From: Poriferisodalis sp965214215 | GTDB lineage: Bacteria; Actinomycetota; Acidimicrobiia; Acidimicrobiales; Poriferisodalaceae | Reading direction: 5' to 3' | Length of the DNA stretch: 64,000 nt | NCBI RefSeq assembly: GCF_965214215.1 | Contig: NZ_CBDCBD010000003.1 | Coordinates: 2,542,001-2,606,000, forward strand | Shown: piece by piece, positions 24,581 through 32,305 of the stretch | How positions within the stretch are numbered: position 1 is the first letter of the stretch | Layout of the letters: every line of letters begins with the position of its first letter | Notes under the pieces: generated by a model | What the model saw: only the letters and a program-made list of their open reading frames with translations | What the model was told of the DNA's origin: nothing | The model's database searches: none | Position numbers and translations under genes: made by a program

Positions 24581-25303
24581 GTGAATTCGGGTGCGGGAAT
24601 CGACCTGTCGCGCCTGCCGACCCACGTGGCCTGTGTGATGGACGGCAACGGACGTTGGGCCCAAGCGCGCGGGCTGCCGCGCACCGAAGGCCACGCCGCC
24701 GGCGAGGAGGCCCTCATCGACACCGTGGAGGGCGCGGCCGACATCGGTCTGCAATGGCTCACCGTGTATGCGTTCAGCACGGAGAACTGGCGGCGCCCGC
24801 CGTCAGAGGTCCGCTTCCTGATGGGCTTCAACGAGTCGTTGCTGGTGCGGCGTAGCCATGAGCTGCACGAGCAGAACGTCCGGATCCGCTTTGTCGGGCG
24901 GCCGGACTCCCGAATCCCGCGGCGAGTACGGGCACGCATCGACGAGGCAGTCGAGCTCACCGCGGCAAATTCGGGCCTCACCTTCACGGTGGCGTTCAAC
25001 TACGGCGGCCGAGCCGAAATCGTCGATGCAGCTGCCGGGCTGGTGCGCTCCGGCGTGCCCGCGGCTGAGGTCGACGAGGCCGCGCTTGTGAAGCACCTCT
25101 ACGACCCTGAGATGCCCGAGGTCGACCTCATGATCCGGACATCGGGCGAGAACCGCTTGTCGAACTTCCTGCTGTGGCAGATGGCGTACAGCGAATTGGT
25201 GTTCACCGACACGCTCTGGCCCGACTTTCGACGTGGCGACCTGTTCGACGCCGTCTGCACCTACCAGGCCCGCGACCGCCGATTCGGCGGCCTGAATCGT
25301 TGA
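24581..25303 (+). CDS. uppS: Isoprenyl (undecaprenyl-type) diphosphate synthase, cis-prenyltransferase
   Basis: 240 aa from the GTG at 24581. It condenses isopentenyl diphosphate into the polyprenyl carrier lipid for peptidoglycan and wall polymers. Family motifs: HVACVMDGNGRWAQARGL with the catalytic Asp, GHAAGEEAL, YAFSTENWRRP, FNYGGRAEI, and the C-terminal LMIRTSGENRLSNFLLWQ and ELVFTDTLWPDF. Note RTSGENRLSNF where most family members have RTGGE/RTSGE; that is within family variation. No Shine-Dalgarno sequence precedes the start, consistent with a leaderless mRNA. recO follows 40 bp downstream. Confidence 0.93.
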   Translation: MNSGAGIDLSRLPTHVACVMDGNGRWAQARGLPRTEGHAAGEEALIDTVEGAADIGLQWLTVYAFSTENWRRPPSEVRFLMGFNESLLVRRSHELHEQNVRIRFVGRPDSRIPRRVRARIDEAVELTAANSGLTFTVAFNYGGRAEIVDAAAGLVRSGVPAAEVDEAALVKHLYDPEMPEVDLMIRTSGENRLSNFLLWQMAYSELVFTDTLWPDFRRGDLFDAVCTYQARDRRFGGLNR

Positions 25304-25343
25304 CCCCACCAAGAGGCTGAGCGCAAAGGGGATACCCCCACAG

Positions 25344-26060
25344 ATGCAATACCGGGACCGGGGAGTGGTGCTGCGCACCTTCAAGCTCGGCGAGGCTGAT
25401 CGGATCATCACGATCATCACCTCCGAGCACGGCAAGGTGCGTGCGGTGGCGAAGGGATCCCGGAGGACGCGCAGCAAGCTGGCCGGCCACATCGAACCGC
25501 TGCGCCATGTCGATCTGCAGCTCTATCGGGGACGGGGCGAGCTCGACATCGTCACGGGGGCGGTGACGCTCGACCGCTGGCCGACATTGCGTTGCGACCT
25601 TGATCGGCTGGGTACCGCCATGACGCTGGCGGAGGCCGTGGACCAGTCGGTGCACGATCGTGGGGACGACCCCGTGCCCTACCAGATGCTCACCGGAGCA
25701 TTGCGCCGGTTGGACCAGTCCCACGCCAAGATGCTGCTGCCGGCATTCCTGCTGCGACTGCTGGCCCACGAGGGGACTGCGCCGATGCTCGAGGGCTGCG
25801 TGGTGGGCAGCGGCTGCGAGGAAGCGCCCATCGTGGCATTCGACCCTGCACAGGGCGGCGTGACCTGCGAAGTCCACCGGCGGGGACGCCAGCTCTCAGC
25901 AGGGGCGCTCGAGATGCTGCGCTTGATCATGGAAGGCCGGGTGAATGCCGTGCTTGACCTCGAGCCCTCCTCCGACACGCATGAGGCCGCAGCGGTCGTC
26001 ACCCGCATGTGGGAGTACCACATGGAAAAGCGACTTCGCAGTGCAGATTTGCTCGGCTGA
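25344..26060 (+). CDS. recO: DNA repair protein RecO
   Basis: 238 aa from the ATG at 25344, with AAAGGGG upstream. RecO anneals single-stranded DNA and helps RecR load RecA at gaps. The N-terminal OB fold starts YRDRGVVLRTFKLGEADRIITIIT and continues with VRAVAKGSRRTRSKLAGHIEPL. The C-terminal helical domain holds a reduced zinc-site pattern (EGCVVGSGCEE, then VTCEVH). Length and order fit the family. Repeat copy C follows directly after the stop. Confidence 0.92.
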   Translation: MQYRDRGVVLRTFKLGEADRIITIITSEHGKVRAVAKGSRRTRSKLAGHIEPLRHVDLQLYRGRGELDIVTGAVTLDRWPTLRCDLDRLGTAMTLAEAVDQSVHDRGDDPVPYQMLTGALRRLDQSHAKMLLPAFLLRLLAHEGTAPMLEGCVVGSGCEEAPIVAFDPAQGGVTCEVHRRGRQLSAGALEMLRLIMEGRVNAVLDLEPSSDTHEAAAVVTRMWEYHMEKRLRSADLLG

Positions 26061-26079
26061 GGCGCCGAGGACATGCGCT

Positions 26080-26257
26080 AGAAGGCACAGATGCCATAGC
26101 GGAGGAGGCGGCAGGAGACTCTGCGACGTTGCGACCGGTTCCCGATCGGGCGCAACGTGATGAGCCGATGATGTCGGCAAGAACTGCGGTTAGGTGCGCA
26201 TCTCTCGCTTGCTGGATCGCCGGAGCAGAGGGTTCTGCCGCCTCCTCCGCGGGCGCA
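26080..26257. repeat. Dispersed repeat family, copy C (two halves with a 74-bp spacer)
   Basis: This lies between recO and the convergent membrane-protein gene. The block 26080-26136 is nearly identical, in reverse complement, to 10961-11016. The block 26211-26257 matches 10913-10960 in reverse complement. The 74-bp spacer is absent from copy B. It contains CGCAACGT, which can pair with ACGTTGCG at the end of the first block, so the spacer may itself be a foldback insertion. The two blocks carry mutually inverted GCGGAGGAGGCGGCAG and CTGCCGCCTCCTCCGC cores (16 bp, perfect). Confidence 0.7.
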
Positions 26258-26262
26258 CTCGT

Positions 26263-26697
26263 CTAGCGGAACATCCTGGAGCGTCCCTGTGGGTTCTCGG
26301 CGGCCCCATGAAGTCGCTTGAAGCGCTTTTCCGCACGCGTATCGGCCGTCGAGCGCCACCACCTGCGGCCGCGCCACAACGCCCCGGCCAACGCCAGCAG
26401 CCCCAGCACTACCTGGGTGCGAGCCAGCCCGCGGCACAGCGGGTGGCGGCTCTGTGGCGGCTCGTAGCTGGTGCCGGTGGTGCGAGCCGTGACATGAGCG
26501 GTCGAGATGGCATCTCGCAGCTCATCGAGATCCACGTCGGGCGGGACCAGGCTCAACGGCGGTATCGCGCACGTCCAGTCGACTTCGCCCTCCCGAATGT
26601 CCTCGTAGGGGCCGCCAAAGACGGGCATCGGCACCAGCAAGACCGCGACGCCCAAGAAAGCGCACAGGAAGACCACGGTGGTGTCACGCAGCCGCAT
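26263..26697 (-). CDS. Small membrane protein of unknown function
   Basis: 144 aa. An N-terminal helix (VVFLCAFLGVAVLLVPMPVF) and a second near residues 93-108 (TQVVLGLLALAGALWRG) flank an extracytoplasmic loop of about 65 residues with two cysteines (TCAIPP and PLCRG) that could form a disulfide. The C terminus is basic and cytoplasmic. No family was recognised. It is convergent with recO, and its stop abuts repeat copy C. The divergent glyS start is 112 bp away. Confidence 0.6.
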   Translation of the reverse strand: MRLRDTTVVFLCAFLGVAVLLVPMPVFGGPYEDIREGEVDWTCAIPPLSLVPPDVDLDELRDAISTAHVTARTTGTSYEPPQSRHPLCRGLARTQVVLGLLALAGALWRGRRWWRSTADTRAEKRFKRLHGAAENPQGRSRMFR

Positions 26698-26794
26698 GCT
26701 GTCAATGCTAATGAGCGCGGGTCTTTCGCCGGGGCACGCGGTCCGGCCGGCCCATCGGGGCGAAATTCATCCCGGTGGCCCGGGAGACCCTCAG

Positions 26795-26800
26795 TACCCT
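26795..26800 (+). promoter_or_regulatory. Candidate -10 element (TACCCT) for leaderless glyS mRNA
   Basis: TACCCT is followed by eight bases and the GTG at 26809. The sequence TACCCTTG is shared with the cysS upstream region (8496-8503). No Shine-Dalgarno sequence lies before the start codon. Confidence 0.45.
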
Positions 26801-26808
26801 TGCCGCCC

Positions 26809-28173
26809 GTGACTTCGCCCACCAGCGCTGAGCCAGCGCCCAACACCGATTGCGAGCCCGCGGCCGATGCCGCGCTGTTTGACAAGATCGTGAACCTCTG
26901 CAAGCGACGGGGAATCGTCTTCGGCTCAGCGGAAATTTACGGCGGCTTTCGCAGCGCATACGACTATGGCCCGATCGGTGCGCAGCTGCTGCGCAACGTG
27001 AAAGACGCCTGGTGGCGCTCGATGGTTCAGATGCGCAGCGACGTGGTGGGCCTCGATGCGTCCATTTTGGGCCCGCCCCAGGTGTGGGAGGCCTCGGGCC
27101 ACCTGACGAACTTCAGCGACCCGCTGGTGGATTGCACAAGCTGCAAGACGCGCCACCGCGAAGACCAGCTCGACGACCCCGACCAGTGCCCCAACTGCGA
27201 CGAGCGTGGCACCTTCACTGAGGCCCGCGCCTTCAATCTCATGTTCCGCACCCAGGCCGGCCCGGTCGAGGGCGCCGGCGCGGAGGTGTACCTACGGCCC
27301 GAGACCGCCCAGGGCATGTTCGTGAACTTCAAGAACATCCTGGAAACCAGCCGCAAGCGACCGCCCTTCGGCATCGCGCAGGTAGGCAAGTCGTTCCGCA
27401 ACGAGATCACGCCGGGCAATTTCGTGTTCCGGACTCGCGAGTTCGAGCAGATGGAGCTGGAGTTCTTTGTCCCGCCCGCTGAGGCGCAGCAGTGGTACGA
27501 GTTCTGGCTGGCCGATCGGTATCAGTGGTACGTCGACTTGGGCATCCCTGCGACTCACCTGCGGCTGCGGCCTCACGATGCCGACGAGCTCAGTCACTAC
27601 TCCAGCGGTACGAGCGATGTGGAGTTCTTGTTCCCGTGGGGCTGGGGCGAGCTCGAGGGCGTGGCCAACCGCGGCGATTTCGACCTGCGCCAGCACGCCG
27701 CCCATTCGGGCCAGAAGCTGGAGTACTTCGACCAGGCCAGCGGCGATCGATATGTACCGCACGTGATCGAACCCGCGGCTGGAGCAACCAGGGCACTCAT
27801 GGCGTTTCTGCTCGCCGCATACCGGGAAGAAACCGTCAATAACGACCTGCGCACGGTGCTGGGACTCCACCCCCGGCTTGCGCCCTACAAGGTGGCGGTG
27901 CTGCCGCTGTCGCGCAAGGAGCCGTTGGGGGAGCTGGCCGGCGAGGTTCTGGCGATGTGCCAACCGCACTGGATGTGCGACTACGACGAGACCCAGGCCA
28001 TCGGGCGCCGCTACCGCCGCCAGGACGAGATCGGCACGCCGCTGTGCGTCACGGTCGACTTCGAGTCCATCGACGATCGCTGCGTGACCGTGCGTGACCG
28101 CGACACGATGGCCCAGGACCGGGTGCCGATCCCGTCGCTAGTAGACCATCTCGCAAGCCGCTTGGATCTCTAG
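26809..28173 (+). CDS. glyS: Glycyl-tRNA synthetase (single-chain, alpha2 type)
   Basis: 454 aa from the GTG at 26809. It charges tRNA-Gly. Class II motifs are present: VFGSAEIYGGFRSAYDYGP near the start, a zinc-type insertion with CTSCKTRHRE and CPNCDERGTF, the motif 2 region with VGKSFRNEITPGNFVFRTRE, and motif 3 HVIEPAAGATRALMAFLL. The C-terminal anticodon-binding domain begins LAPYKVAVLPL. The length matches bacterial dimeric GlyRS. A longer upstream frame reaching 26194 overlaps the minus-strand gene and is rejected. The PPDK-like gene follows 41 bp later. Confidence 0.94.
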   Translation: MTSPTSAEPAPNTDCEPAADAALFDKIVNLCKRRGIVFGSAEIYGGFRSAYDYGPIGAQLLRNVKDAWWRSMVQMRSDVVGLDASILGPPQVWEASGHLTNFSDPLVDCTSCKTRHREDQLDDPDQCPNCDERGTFTEARAFNLMFRTQAGPVEGAGAEVYLRPETAQGMFVNFKNILETSRKRPPFGIAQVGKSFRNEITPGNFVFRTREFEQMELEFFVPPAEAQQWYEFWLADRYQWYVDLGIPATHLRLRPHDADELSHYSSGTSDVEFLFPWGWGELEGVANRGDFDLRQHAAHSGQKLEYFDQASGDRYVPHVIEPAAGATRALMAFLLAAYREETVNNDLRTVLGLHPRLAPYKVAVLPLSRKEPLGELAGEVLAMCQPHWMCDYDETQAIGRRYRRQDEIGTPLCVTVDFESIDDRCVTVRDRDTMAQDRVPIPSLVDHLASRLDL

Positions 28174-28214
28174 CGGGACGACACGGAAACGAGCTGGCGC
28201 GCGCGGGGGTTGGC

Positions 28215-29762
28215 ATGGCAGACGTCAATGCGGGGCTGAGCACTCGCCAGCGGCAGGCCATTGCCGAACTCAGCGTTGACGCAGTGCTCGACGCACTCCA
28301 TCCCTCCTTCGAGTCCGCCAGCTCATCGGGTGCCGGCGAGATCACTGCGCTGACCACCGGAATGGGGGCATCGCCCGGCGCAGCCTCCGGGCTCGTGGCC
28401 GTCGGCTCGCAGGCGGCGCTCGATCTCGCCGCTCAAAATCACACGGTGATCCTGGTTGCCACCGAGACAACGCCCGCCGATGTCGCCGCCATGGGCCTGT
28501 CGGCAGGCATCCTCACCGCCCGCGGCGGGATGGCCAGCCACGCTGCTGTCGTCGCGCGCGGGTGGGGCATTCCTGCGGTGTGCGATGCACGGGAGATCAC
28601 GGTGGAATCCGACAGCTTCACCGTGGGCGATCTCCGCATCGGCAACGGCACGGCGATCTCGATTGACGGGTCAACCGGCGAGGTGACCCTGGGAGGACGT
28701 GAGGTGGACGGATCGGCGGTCGCAGGCTCTGGGCCTGTTTCGGGCCTGCCAGCGGAGATCACCGAAGTGCTCGGCTGGGCAGACCGCCTCATGGCCGGCC
28801 GGTTCGCTGTGCTCGCGAATGCAGACGTCGCGCCGGATGCCACGATGGCGCGGGCGCTCGGAGCGCAAGGCATCGGGCTGTGCCGCACCGAGCACATGTT
28901 CTTGCAGCCCGACCGGCTGGAGATTGTCCAGGACGTCATCTTGAGCGGCCACGACGATCATCTCGACGACCTCGTGGCAGCCCAGCAGACCGACTTCGGT
29001 GAACTGCTCGCCGCCATGGACGGCTTGGCTGTCACCGTGAGGCTGCTCGACGCGCCTATGCACGAGTTCCTGGCGGGCGCAGACCCCGAAGCCGCCGCGC
29101 CCTGGCACGAGCACAATCCGATGCTGGGTGTGCGGGGCGTGCGGCTGGGGCTCCTGCGACCTGAGCTGTATGAGGCCCAGGTCCGGGCACTCGCCGGTGC
29201 GGTCGCCGATCAGCGCTCGTCGGGCGGTGACCCGCATGCCGAGATCATGATCCCGCTGGTCTCGACGACCGAAGAACTCGCTGCCGCCGTCCGTGTCGTG
29301 CGCAGGTCGTGGGAGGAGGCGCAGGCGGGTCCGGCGCCGCCGATCGGCACCATGATCGAAACGCCTCGGGCGTGCCTGATAGCCGGCCAGCTCGCACCCG
29401 CCGTGGATTTTGTGAGCTTCGGCACCAACGATCTCACCCAGATGGTGTTCGGCTTCAGCCGTGACGACACCGCCACCCGCGTCATCGCGCCCTACCTCGC
29501 CGACGGCCTGCTCAGCGTTGACCCATTTGCCTCGCTGGACTGTGACGGCGTCGGCGAGCTCGTCAAGAGTGCGCTGGTGGGAGGACGCACCGCCTCCCCA
29601 GGCATGCGCGCCGGCATCTGCGGCGAGCACGGCGGGGACCCGGCCAGCATCGAGTTCGCTCTGCGAGCCGGGCTCGACTACGTGTCATGCTCGCCCTACC
29701 GAGTACCCATAGCCCGCCTCTCCGCCGCCCAAGCCCAGCTCGCTTCCGGACCAGAGCGGTAG
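28215..29762 (+). CDS. PPDK-like PEP-utilising protein lacking the ATP-grasp domain
   Basis: 515 aa from the ATG at 28215. It matches the second half of pyruvate phosphate dikinase. The swivelling phospho-His domain has TARGGMASHAAVVARGWGIP with the catalytic His. The TIM-barrel PEP/pyruvate domain has GIGLCRTEHMF, NPMLGVRGVRLG, FVSFGTNDLTQMVFGFSRDD and AGICGEHGGDPASIEF. The N-terminal ATP-grasp domain of about 350 aa is absent. The upstream 41 bp are too short to hold it, so it is not a local frameshift. Without it the protein cannot run the full dikinase reaction alone; a separate nucleotide-binding partner or a different phosphotransfer is possible. Confidence 0.8.
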   Translation: MADVNAGLSTRQRQAIAELSVDAVLDALHPSFESASSSGAGEITALTTGMGASPGAASGLVAVGSQAALDLAAQNHTVILVATETTPADVAAMGLSAGILTARGGMASHAAVVARGWGIPAVCDAREITVESDSFTVGDLRIGNGTAISIDGSTGEVTLGGREVDGSAVAGSGPVSGLPAEITEVLGWADRLMAGRFAVLANADVAPDATMARALGAQGIGLCRTEHMFLQPDRLEIVQDVILSGHDDHLDDLVAAQQTDFGELLAAMDGLAVTVRLLDAPMHEFLAGADPEAAAPWHEHNPMLGVRGVRLGLLRPELYEAQVRALAGAVADQRSSGGDPHAEIMIPLVSTTEELAAAVRVVRRSWEEAQAGPAPPIGTMIETPRACLIAGQLAPAVDFVSFGTNDLTQMVFGFSRDDTATRVIAPYLADGLLSVDPFASLDCDGVGELVKSALVGGRTASPGMRAGICGEHGGDPASIEFALRAGLDYVSCSPYRVPIARLSAAQAQLASGPER

Positions 29763-29841
29763 CGGAGTCGCCAGCAGAACGAGGTGCGGGCAATGAGCCA
29801 GACCACTCAGGCGTTGGCGAATCGTTAGCGTCGCAGTGAAC

Positions 29842-31920
29842 ATGAGTATTCGGGATTCCGACGTGCAGCGTGTGCGCGAGGCGACCGATCTCGTCGCGCT
29901 CATCGGCCGTCGGGTCAGCTTGAAACGTGTTGGCAGCCGCCATGTGGGACTGTGCCCGTTCCATTCCGAGAAGACGCCGTCGTTCAGCGTGAGCGGCACC
30001 GACGGCTTCTATCACTGCTTCGGCTGCAAGGCGTCGGGCGACGCCATCACGTTCCTGCGCGAGACCGAGCAACTGGATTTCACCGACGCCGTCGAGCAGT
30101 TGGCGGCGTCCGCAAACATCACGCTCACCTACGACGCACCGGGCGCGCAGCGCGCCAACCAGCGTCGCAAGGAACTGCTCGACCTGCTCGAAAGAGCGGC
30201 CTGCTATTACCACGAGCGTCTGATGACCAGCGCCGACGCCGGCGAAGCACGTGCGTACCTGCGCCGGCGCGGTTATGACCGCGACACCGTCGTCAAGTGG
30301 CGGCTTGGGTACGCACCACCGCTGTGGGATGCGCTGTGCAGACACCTCGATGCTGCAGCGCCGCTGCTGGCAGCAGCCGGTCTGGCCTACAGCGAGTCGC
30401 GGCGAGCCAGCCGAGCCGCGGACGGCGAGGACAGTGACGGGGATGGGGACCAGGCGTCGGACTTTTTCCGGGACCGTGTCATGTTCCCCATCTGTGATGC
30501 CAGCGGCCGGGTGGTCAGCTTTGCCGGGCGGGTCCTGCCTCGCCCCGATGAGCCACCGCCGAAGGGGCCCAAGTACAAGAACACCGCCGGCACAGCGGTC
30601 TATGACAAGAGCAAGGTGCTGTACGGGCTGCATCTGGCAAAGCAGGCGGCGCGCACCACTGAACGCATCGTGGTGTGCGAGGGCCATACCGATGTCATCG
30701 GCTGCGACCTGGCAGGCATCTCCGAGGCGGTCGCCACATGCGGCACTGCCCTGACTGCGCAGCACGCTGAATTGCTCTCGCGCTCGGCCAAGCGCATCGT
30801 GCTGGCCTTCGATGCTGACGCCGCAGGCCAGACTGCCGCTGAGCGCGTGCATCAATGGGAGCGCGCGTACGGGCTCGACGCATTCGTGGCGAAGCTGCCT
30901 GCTGGTGCCGACCCCGGCGACTTGGCAGCGTCCAACCCGCCGGCTCTGCGCGCAGCTCTGGACAAGGCCCAGCCGCTGCACACGTTCCGGGCCGAACGGA
31001 TCCTGGAGCGGGCCGATCTCGACAGCCCTGCCGGGCGCGACCGCGCAGCCGACGAAGCGGCCCAGGTCTTCGCCGTGTATCCGGGGGAGGTCTTGCTGGA
31101 CAGCGATCTCGAGCCGATCGCGGGCGGTATTCCGATGGACGTCGGCAGCTTCCGCGAACGCGTCGACGCGGCTCGGCGAGGTCTGGAGGATCGCCCGCCA
31201 TCCGCAGCGTCCGACCCGTACGCAGACGCCCCGCCCCCGCCTGATCGCGGTGAGGACTATCACGACGCATACGACGGCGGTGCCTACGACAGCGGCTACC
31301 CAGGCGAAGCGGGAGTGGCGAGCTTCGCCGAATCGCAGCCTCACCGGCGCGGGCGAGGCGCTGGTGCGGTGCGCGCCAAGAACCCGCAGCAGCGTGCTAC
31401 CGACGACGTCCGCCTGCTGGCGGCAGCGCTTGCCCCACAAGGCAATGCGGCGGACCTGCTGGTGCGTGAGCTCTTCGCCACACCAGCAGGAGCGGAGGCA
31501 TTCGACCGTGTCTGTGCCGGTGCCCATGTTGGCGACGACCCCGGCGACTCTGCCGCCGAGTTGCTTGCTGCCGGTGAGAAACAAGGTGCGATGGTGAGTA
31601 CAGCGGAGGCCGTCGACCGGGCGACGTTGGCGTTGCGTCACTTCGTGTGGGCAACGCGTCGCAGCGTGGGCGGGAGCGTGCATGGGCCTCATATCGAGCT
31701 CGATCGCAGCAATCCGAACACCGAGCAATTGCTGAGATGGCTGCACGACCGGGAGTCCGAACTGCTCGATGCCTCGGTGCGTGTCGGCGCTGCACAGTCC
31801 GTCGTGAGCTGGGTGCATTCCCTCCGCAGCGCGCAGCCGCCTGCCGGATCAGGACTGACCGGGTCGGAGCCCGCCGACGCAGTTGCGGCCGGCGAAGAAG
31901 AGGCGGCTGCGGTGGAGTGA
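29842..31920 (+). CDS. dnaG: DNA primase DnaG
   Basis: 692 aa from the ATG at 29842; a GTG two codons upstream (29836) is an alternative. It makes RNA primers for replication. The CHC2 zinc finger reads VGLCPFHSEKTPSF ... YHCFGCKASGDAITF. The catalytic core includes VMFPICDASGRVVSFAGRVL, the TOPRIM motif VVCEGHTDVIGCDLAG and the metal-binding VLAFDADAAGQTA. The C-terminal helicase-interaction region is preceded by an acidic Pro/Tyr/Asp-rich linker around residues 460-500. The glyS-(PPDK)-dnaG order is common in actinobacteria. Confidence 0.95.
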   Translation: MSIRDSDVQRVREATDLVALIGRRVSLKRVGSRHVGLCPFHSEKTPSFSVSGTDGFYHCFGCKASGDAITFLRETEQLDFTDAVEQLAASANITLTYDAPGAQRANQRRKELLDLLERAACYYHERLMTSADAGEARAYLRRRGYDRDTVVKWRLGYAPPLWDALCRHLDAAAPLLAAAGLAYSESRRASRAADGEDSDGDGDQASDFFRDRVMFPICDASGRVVSFAGRVLPRPDEPPPKGPKYKNTAGTAVYDKSKVLYGLHLAKQAARTTERIVVCEGHTDVIGCDLAGISEAVATCGTALTAQHAELLSRSAKRIVLAFDADAAGQTAAERVHQWERAYGLDAFVAKLPAGADPGDLAASNPPALRAALDKAQPLHTFRAERILERADLDSPAGRDRAADEAAQVFAVYPGEVLLDSDLEPIAGGIPMDVGSFRERVDAARRGLEDRPPSAASDPYADAPPPPDRGEDYHDAYDGGAYDSGYPGEAGVASFAESQPHRRGRGAGAVRAKNPQQRATDDVRLLAAALAPQGNAADLLVRELFATPAGAEAFDRVCAGAHVGDDPGDSAAELLAAGEKQGAMVSTAEAVDRATLALRHFVWATRRSVGGSVHGPHIELDRSNPNTEQLLRWLHDRESELLDASVRVGAAQSVVSWVHSLRSAQPPAGSGLTGSEPADAVAAGEEEAAAVE

Positions 31921-31925
31921 GGGTG

Positions 31926-31998
31926 CTCCGGGGGTGGGGCTCGAACCCACGACAAACGGATTAACAGTCCGCTGCTCTGCCAACTGAGCTACCCCGGA
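31926..31998 (-). tRNA. tRNA-Asn (anticodon GTT)
   Basis: Reading the minus strand, a 73-nt cloverleaf is complete. The 7-bp acceptor stem TCCGGGG/CCCCGGA closes it. The D arm is GCTC-AGTTGGCA-GAGC, the anticodon stem GCGGA/TCCGT has loop CTGTTAA, and the T arm is GTGGG-TTCGAGC-CCCAC. The discriminator base is G; CCA is not encoded. The anticodon GTT specifies asparagine. It lies just downstream of dnaG, on the opposite strand. Confidence 0.96.
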
Positions 31999-32094
31999 CC
32001 GAACGGGCCGCGTCGGACCCGAACGTGCGGCGCAACCATACTGAGTCGTCGTGCGCCGATGGCGGCGCATTCGACCGGCACTGCCGGCGGCGTG

Positions 32095-32167
32095 TGGGCC
32101 GGGTGGGGATCGAACCCACGACCCAGCGATTATGAGTCGCCTGCTCTGACCACTGAGCTACCGGCCC
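32095..32167 (-). tRNA. tRNA with CAT anticodon, elongator tRNA-Met (or tRNA-Ile2)
   Basis: Minus-strand 73-nt cloverleaf: acceptor GGGCCGG/CCGGCCC, D arm GCTC-AGTGGTCA-GAGC, anticodon stem GGCGA/TCGCT with loop CTCATAA, T arm GTGGG-TTCGATC-CCCAC, discriminator A. CCA is not encoded. The CAT anticodon means methionine unless C34 is modified to lysidine (isoleucine, AUA). The perfectly paired first base pair argues against initiator tRNA. A -10-like TACGGT (32174-32179, minus strand) ends six bases before nucleotide 1. Confidence 0.93.
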
Positions 32168-32305
32168 AGCAGCACCGTATCGGCCCGTGCGGTTCAACGG
32201 TCGCGAAGAGGCAGGGCCTCGCCAAAGCGGTCAAGCGTGCACCGGCATGGCTAGTAGGTTGCGCCCAAGGCGCCGCAGCGGCGCAGCGGGGGAGGAAAGT
32301 CCACG

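Noticed and set aside
29563..31818. A 751-codon minus-strand open frame opposite dnaG
   Set aside because: It is an antisense shadow of the GC-rich dnaG gene; no domain is recognisable.
32290..32305. GAGGAAAGTCC, the hallmark of RNase P RNA, just before the first binding-protein gene
   Set aside because: The following sequence lacks the rest of the rnpB core and the motif serves as the ribosome-binding site of the ATG at 32306.
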